A DNA stretch of 6,596 nt, taken from the NCBI GenBank assembly GCA_013331575.1, contig DUGD01000088.1, positions 844 through 7,439 of the forward strand, read 5' to 3'. The notes beneath the pieces were generated by a model. It ran no database searches, was not told the DNA's origin, and saw only the letters and a list, made by a program, of their open reading frames with translations. The translations under genes and the position numbers were made by a program. This document shows, one piece after another, positions 1 through 6,000 of the stretch. The stretch's first letter is position 1. Every line of letters begins with the position of its first letter. The DNA is from Candidatus Woesearchaeota archaeon. GTDB lineage: Archaea > Nanobdellota > Nanobdellia > Woesearchaeales > UBA525.

Positions 1-29
1 CCGCCGCCTCCACCGCCGCCTCCGCCACC
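1..29 (-). repeat. Poly-glycine linker, at least ten Gly, running off the edge
   Basis: Nine complete GGN codons (GGT, GGC and GGA mixed) plus a partial GG at the edge directly follow R-H-N after the DUF4215 repeat. Mixed codons mean the run is kept at protein level and is not simple triplet slippage. It is a flexible linker to whatever domain or anchor lies further C-terminal, before position 1. Confidence 0.85.
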
Positions 30-3000
30 GTTGTGGCGACAGGTGTTCGAGCATGAGTCGCGGTTGACGGTATTGCCATCATCGCACTGCTCGCCAGACT
101 CCACAATGCCATTGCCGCAGATACCGTCCTCGGTGTCGTTGATACTGGTGCAGGTCGGGTCCTCCGGATAGTCGACAAGGCCGTTGTTATTATTGTCGAT
201 GCCATCGATGCACGACGTGATAGCCATATCGCCCACGCAGACAAGCGCGTTCGCGTATCGCGGCAGGAGGGGATAGTCAACGTTGATTGTATCTGCCATT
301 CCATCGGCAGTGGTGATGAGCGCTCCGAAGTCAGTCATGCCTGTCTGCGTTGCACTGTTGTCTGACATGTCTCCGATCTCGAAGTGACCCCACGGCGCGA
401 ACGTAACGTCGTCATTCGGGCCTTCATAATACGTGTCAGTTACATCGAGCAATCCATTCTTCACACCGATCGTGAATGCGATGACTTCATCGCTGTAGGA
501 CACACCATCATATCGGGGGACGAGCGCGACTGTCGCATTCATGACGCCATTGCCAGAGAGGTTCGTACCATCACCCACAACAGAGAAGAGGGGTGTGAGC
601 GGGTACGATTGGATATCGCCCGGCAAGAGCGCTGTGAAGACATAGGGCGCATTGTCATTGCGGAAGAATACGACATCGTCGTCATCATACGTGGTCGATA
701 GGCCGTTGCCGTTCAAATCAACCTTGATGGTGACGCCGCCGGGTTGCAACTGGACTGCGTGGGTCGTTCCTCCCACCACCAGATTTCCTGCTCCTGATTC
801 ACTCAGGACGGCCGTGTACTGCTCGCCGGTTGATATATCATTGAACAAAGCCGCGCGTGTCGTTGCATTGTACCCTACGAATCGCAAGATACTACTTATC
901 ACATCTTCGTTCGATGCGCTCGAGATGGGGAACGTATCGTTGAAGCCGATTGGAGCTTCGATAAAGACGAAGTCGCTTGTAGGAGTGCCGAACCGGAGAA
1001 CACCATCATAAGCGCTCAGGAACGGAACTGTATAGATGGTTCCGAGGGCATTCTGCATCGTGAGCAAGTACGTCTTATTGTCCGCCGATGGAGCGATCGA
1101 CCAACTGTGCGTCGAACGGTTGAGGAGACCAAGATACTTGATATCGAGCTGGTCGCTGATGAGGAGTTCTGGTTCGTCCATGACGTCGCGCACACTCATG
1201 CCCGCAGGGACATAACCTACACCACCACTGCCATCAGCACTCTCCATCGACACCCGGTAGGCGATGGAGTTGATGCCGAAGGTATCCGGGCCAGTCATGC
1301 CGCCCGATATCTTGAGCACACCATTCGCAGTGATATCATCGTTTACCTCTATGAAGCCTGTCGTGAAGGTATCATCGCTCACATCGGTGTCGGCAAGGAC
1401 CAATTTGTCCGCTCCGAGGTAGAAGCTGGCTGCGCCTTCGCGGGGGTTGATCAAGAGATCCCGTACGCCAAACTGTAAACCGCCCGCAAGGACATCGATA
1501 TCGCCCTCCGCAAGGAGGGGCAGTAGCTCTCCGTTCACGCTGAAATTAGCACGGAGAGGTTCTCCTGAGACATCAATGACATCCAAGAGCGTCACAGTGT
1601 AGGCCACACCATTGATCATGTATTGTTTTGTCTCGTTCTCGCGGATGTCATCGGAGGTAGAACCGCCCATGAGGAGAAGCGATACCGGGCCTGATGCCGC
1701 AAGCGAAGCACGCACTATAGCGTAATCTTTCCCTGCGATATTGAGGACTCTATCTTCATAATCACGGATCAGGTTGCCTTCAAGCTCACCCTCGAGCGCA
1801 GGATCGAAGAGCAACTCATACTCGAGGAACGGCTTCACGCTTTCAACGACGAGGTAATCGGCGCGGACTTCATCATCAGCACCATCGTTCGTCACATAAT
1901 TCACCGCGATGGATTGCAGTTCACCAGCGTACGGATGGCCCAGTCGCAATCTCTGTGTGTAGTTCGACGTCCCTTCAGAAGTCGTTATCCTGCCGCTTCG
2001 TAGTCCGGAGAGCTGCGTATTGCTGAACTCGCCGATTATGCTGCTGAATGGTTCGCGTAACTCTAGGCGGTTGCCAGGGAATGAAACGAGCATGCAGGCA
2101 GCGGGAGTGTTCGGTTCTGGCAAGCACGCGCCCGCAGAGCAACCGAATAGGCAGGAAACATAGGTGACTTCAGGTCCCGAGATATCGGATCCAAAGGGAC
2201 TGCATAAGGATTCCCACAAGTACGCAGTGGAGCCGCAGGTATCATTTATGGTCGTGCAATTGTCACCATCACAGTATGTAGCTGAACCATATACTTGAGG
2301 ATCCAAGCCGCCGTCGGTCTCGGTGCAACTGGTTGGCGGTCCATCGGGATCGCACGCATCTCCAATGCCGTCAGAATCACCATCGGCCTGGTCGGGGTTC
2401 GCGATCAAGGGGCAATTGTCGCAATCATCGTGGATCGCATCGAGATCAGAGTCTACGCTGTAGATAGCCGGGAAGATATCGATACTGTCGATGCAAGTGT
2501 CATTATCATAGTCCGAAGTATCGGTCTCGTTGTCATCGCCAGGCGCTGCGCATCCGGGGTCGCTGGAGTAATCGATGTGCTGGTCGCCATCGTTGTCGAG
2601 ACCGTCACTACAGACGCCTCCCACAAGGCACTTTCCGTTATCGCAACCACCGAAGCAACGGACATCCGCATACCCCAAGGTCCCGTATCCGGCGCATATG
2701 AAATCACGGACGTAGCACTCTTGGCCACCGGTACAAGAGAGGACGTCGTAGTATATCTGTGAATCAGGATCATCATCGATCACTCGTATCTCGCAGTTGT
2801 CCGCGAATTCGCCGTTACCAGGAGAGCTAGCCCACGTGACATCGCCGAAGGTGTACGGTGTGACGCCGTTGTCGCTATCGATACAGGCAGGGGTGTTCTC
2901 TGCGACGCACCTGCCATAACGGCAGTACGGCGCGCTTGTAGGACACGAAGTAAGAACGTGCGCGGGGTTGATGCCTGTGCAGATTGCCTCGTAGAGCTCG

Positions 3001-6000
3001 CCATCCGAGCTCTGCGCGAACTGGCAATTATCAATCATGCCATTGGTGCGGTTCCACGCCTCACCATAGACGATAGCATTGATTCCGCCGTCCGTGTCCA
3101 CACAGCCAGAGACTGGCGGGATGCATATGCCTTCAAGGCAACGGCCACCGTCGGGGCAGTCCTCGTTCACAGTGCAACCGCAAGCGCCGTTCGCGCAACC
3201 GGACGCGCAAACGGTCGTTGTGTTCAGCACGCTCAGGGATTCGGCGCAATAGTACTCGGTGAGCGTCGCTCCAGTGCAGGAATCGGCATAATCATTACTG
3301 CAGGCGATCACATCGCCTTGCCGCGTGCAATTCTGCGCAGTTCCTGCGACAGGGAAGTTGATGCCGCCATCGGAATCGGTGCAGGTGACACTATGAGGCA
3401 CGACACAGATGCCGTCTTCGCAGGCCATGCCGCGACCGCAATCGGCATCGGTGGTGCATGTGTTGACGCACGCGCCATCGACGCAACTACCTTGGCACTG
3501 GTGATTATCAGTGACGACGGATCCTGCTTCGCACGATGCCTCTACCAAGACTGTCGTGCTGCTGCACGCATCGGGCACCGGTTCACCACACGTGATCTCG
3601 AATCGCGCTGCGATTTCGCTTTCTGAGAGCGCTCTATTGTAGAGCCTGAAATTATCTATCGACCCGTTGAGGCCCTGACTCGGATACTGTCTGTGCGATC
3701 CGATGCGCGGAATAGGGATGGTTATGAATGCAGGGGTGCTACCATTCATGACGTCAGGCGTGCTGTTTTTCACACCATCAACGTAGATGAATAACTCAGT
3801 TCCCTTTTTGCGACCCCAGACGACATGCTGCCACTCACCGGTCTGGATGGGACTGCCGAGAACACCGCCGATGACGGATCCGTTATCGATGCGATATTGG
3901 TGCAGGAAGCGGTTGCCGACCGCTTTGAGGCTGGCAAGCGGTGTAACGGAGCCAGTATTGGTGGTGCGATCAACAAAGTATGTGCCGTATCCTTCAAGCG
4001 CTGTGCCGGAACCGTCGTACTCATGGACGAGTATCCACATTTCGAACGTGTAATCGGCAGGTGAAGTGAACGATTCTGCCGCGATAGCTGAAAGGTTGCC
4101 GTTGAAGAGGTACGCTCCCGAACTGAAGCGACCGCCGGTAGCATCCCATACCGCGCCATCGATGGCGGTGCCGTCAGCATCGTCTTGATCAAACGGATAA
4201 TCGAGCAAGATACCAGTCGTCACGCCTCCATTCTCGCATGCGATAGCAGTACCGGAGACTGGATAATTGATACCGCCATCGGAGTCGGTGCAAGTCGTGC
4301 CGCAACTCGCGATGCAACCCAGGGTGGCATCCCAGAATGGCGCTTCGCTCGGGCACGCGCACTGTGAAATACAGACCTGCGGGCACATAGTTCCGGGAGT
4401 AATGGGCTCAGGGTCCTCACAAGTTCTTGGACCGCATCCTGAACCGCAATCAACCCACTCACCACCAGTGTCTTCACAAAGCTGGGGTGGATCAGTAGGG
4501 ACGCACACGCCGTTGTCACAGGAGCTTCCTGCGGCACAGCACGTCGCTTGGCACATATCGCCGTTATCCGGGATGCATACCGCATATCCGGGCGCGCAGA
4601 AGAAATCGCCACAAGTGGGAGTCTCGACGCATCGCCCATTCTGGAGTGTGTAACCGGCGTTGCATTTGTAGCAGGCTTGACTTGACGGGGTATTACTCAC
4701 TGTTGACTGTGAAGGAGGGCAGGTGCCGGTAGCATTCAATACGGCATTTGACGGCGGCGTGGTGCTGCAGAACTGTCCGGCAGTGAGCGTGCATGTATAG
4801 ACACTCGGTACGCACGAACCGGCATCGCATACTTCGCCATTCGCGCAAGTCTGGATAGTGGTGCTCCATTCTAAGCAGGGGTCGCTATCATAGTTACCGC
4901 AGATGAGGTATTGATTGTGATTGGTTGTACCGGTCACGCATTGTCGCAGTCCAGAACTCGCGCACTCATTTTGGCAGGAGACGGTGCATTGGCCGGCGGG
5001 TGTACACGAACTGCCTGATGGGCATGTACCGCATTGACGCGCGACGCCGCAATTATCGTTCGCAGTACCGCAGATACGACCTGCACAGACTTGCAGATTT
5101 GTGCGCGTATCACTGCATGTTGCAACACAGGTATTAGTGCCTTGATTGCATGATAGTCCTGGTTGGCAAGTCTTACCGCAGGATTGAGCAGTACCGCAAG
5201 AGTCGGTCACTGAACCGCATTCTACTGCGGCGCATAATGTGGATATCGGAGTTGTAGGAGTACAGGAGCACGTGGCGCCCGATTGTCCTGGAACACAGGT
5301 GTCCGGGCTGGTACAGGATTGTGCCGGACGGATGTCCATGCAAGTGCCGCTCGGGGTTTGGTGTTCATAACACTCGTACCGTTTGCTGGTATCGGGGTTC
5401 GGTGCGGGATCGCAGAAGGTGTAGCCTGCAGATTTGCCAGTACACGCGGTAGCCCCGGGGCATGCGGGAACCGTACCGCAAGTGGTGAATTTGTAACCGT
5501 GCGGAGCACTCGCATCTGCCACGCAGCAATACCGCGTTCCGCTTGTGGTTGTGAGGGCGTAACCGACGTGCGATTGTGCGTTGGTATTCTGGATGACTCC
5601 GCCGGCTCCACAGCTGTAGAACGCTGGTTGGCTCGTCCCTTGTCGTTGCGCGCACACCCAGTGCTGGAATGATTCCCCTCCAACGGTGCCAATGACGCCT
5701 TGATTGTAGCAGTTACTGCCCGCGCCGAGGCTCTCATCGTTGCTCGCACATTGATTTGCACTGCAACAGACAGTCGGCACCGGCGCCGCTTCAACGGGAG
5801 CGCTTGTCCAATCGCTACCCGCGAGCGGATAGTTCGAGTCGCTCACGACACCACCGACACTGACGCCACCTTGGTATCGCTTGCCGAGAGGGGTGGACGG
5901 GGGACAACTCGTAGGTGCGCAAACGCCATTCTCGCAGATAGTCCCTGAACAGGCGATCGGAGTACCAGTGAGCGGCACCGTCACCCGGGGGAAATTATTT

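Noticed and set aside
2295..2762. 155-codon plus-strand ORF, rich in Ile and Val
   Set aside because: It is antisense to the TSP3 and copy 4 segment. The Ile/Val runs come from complemented Asp (GAT/GAC) codons of the real frame.
2121..3383. Spaced near-identical DNA blocks as a possible CRISPR or DNA-level repeat array
   Set aside because: The spacing is irregular, the copies diverge, and they coincide with in-frame protein repeats. They are coding.
2958..3626. 222-codon ORF on the plus strand
   Set aside because: It lies antisense to the DSDGG repeats and LamG end. Its translation has no recognisable domain and is rich in Ala, Arg and Ile, as expected from the complement of Cys/Asp/Gly codons.
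3600..4214. LamG domain as a glycoside hydrolase
   Set aside because: The E-x-D-x-x-E catalytic signature of the related GH16 fold is absent, and the strand motifs fit the non-catalytic LamG_3 type.
5222..5794. 190-codon minus-strand ORF in another frame
   Set aside because: It overlaps the main frame in a different phase. Its Arg/Ala/Pro-rich product has no motif, while the main frame carries ordered Cys patterns through the same bases.
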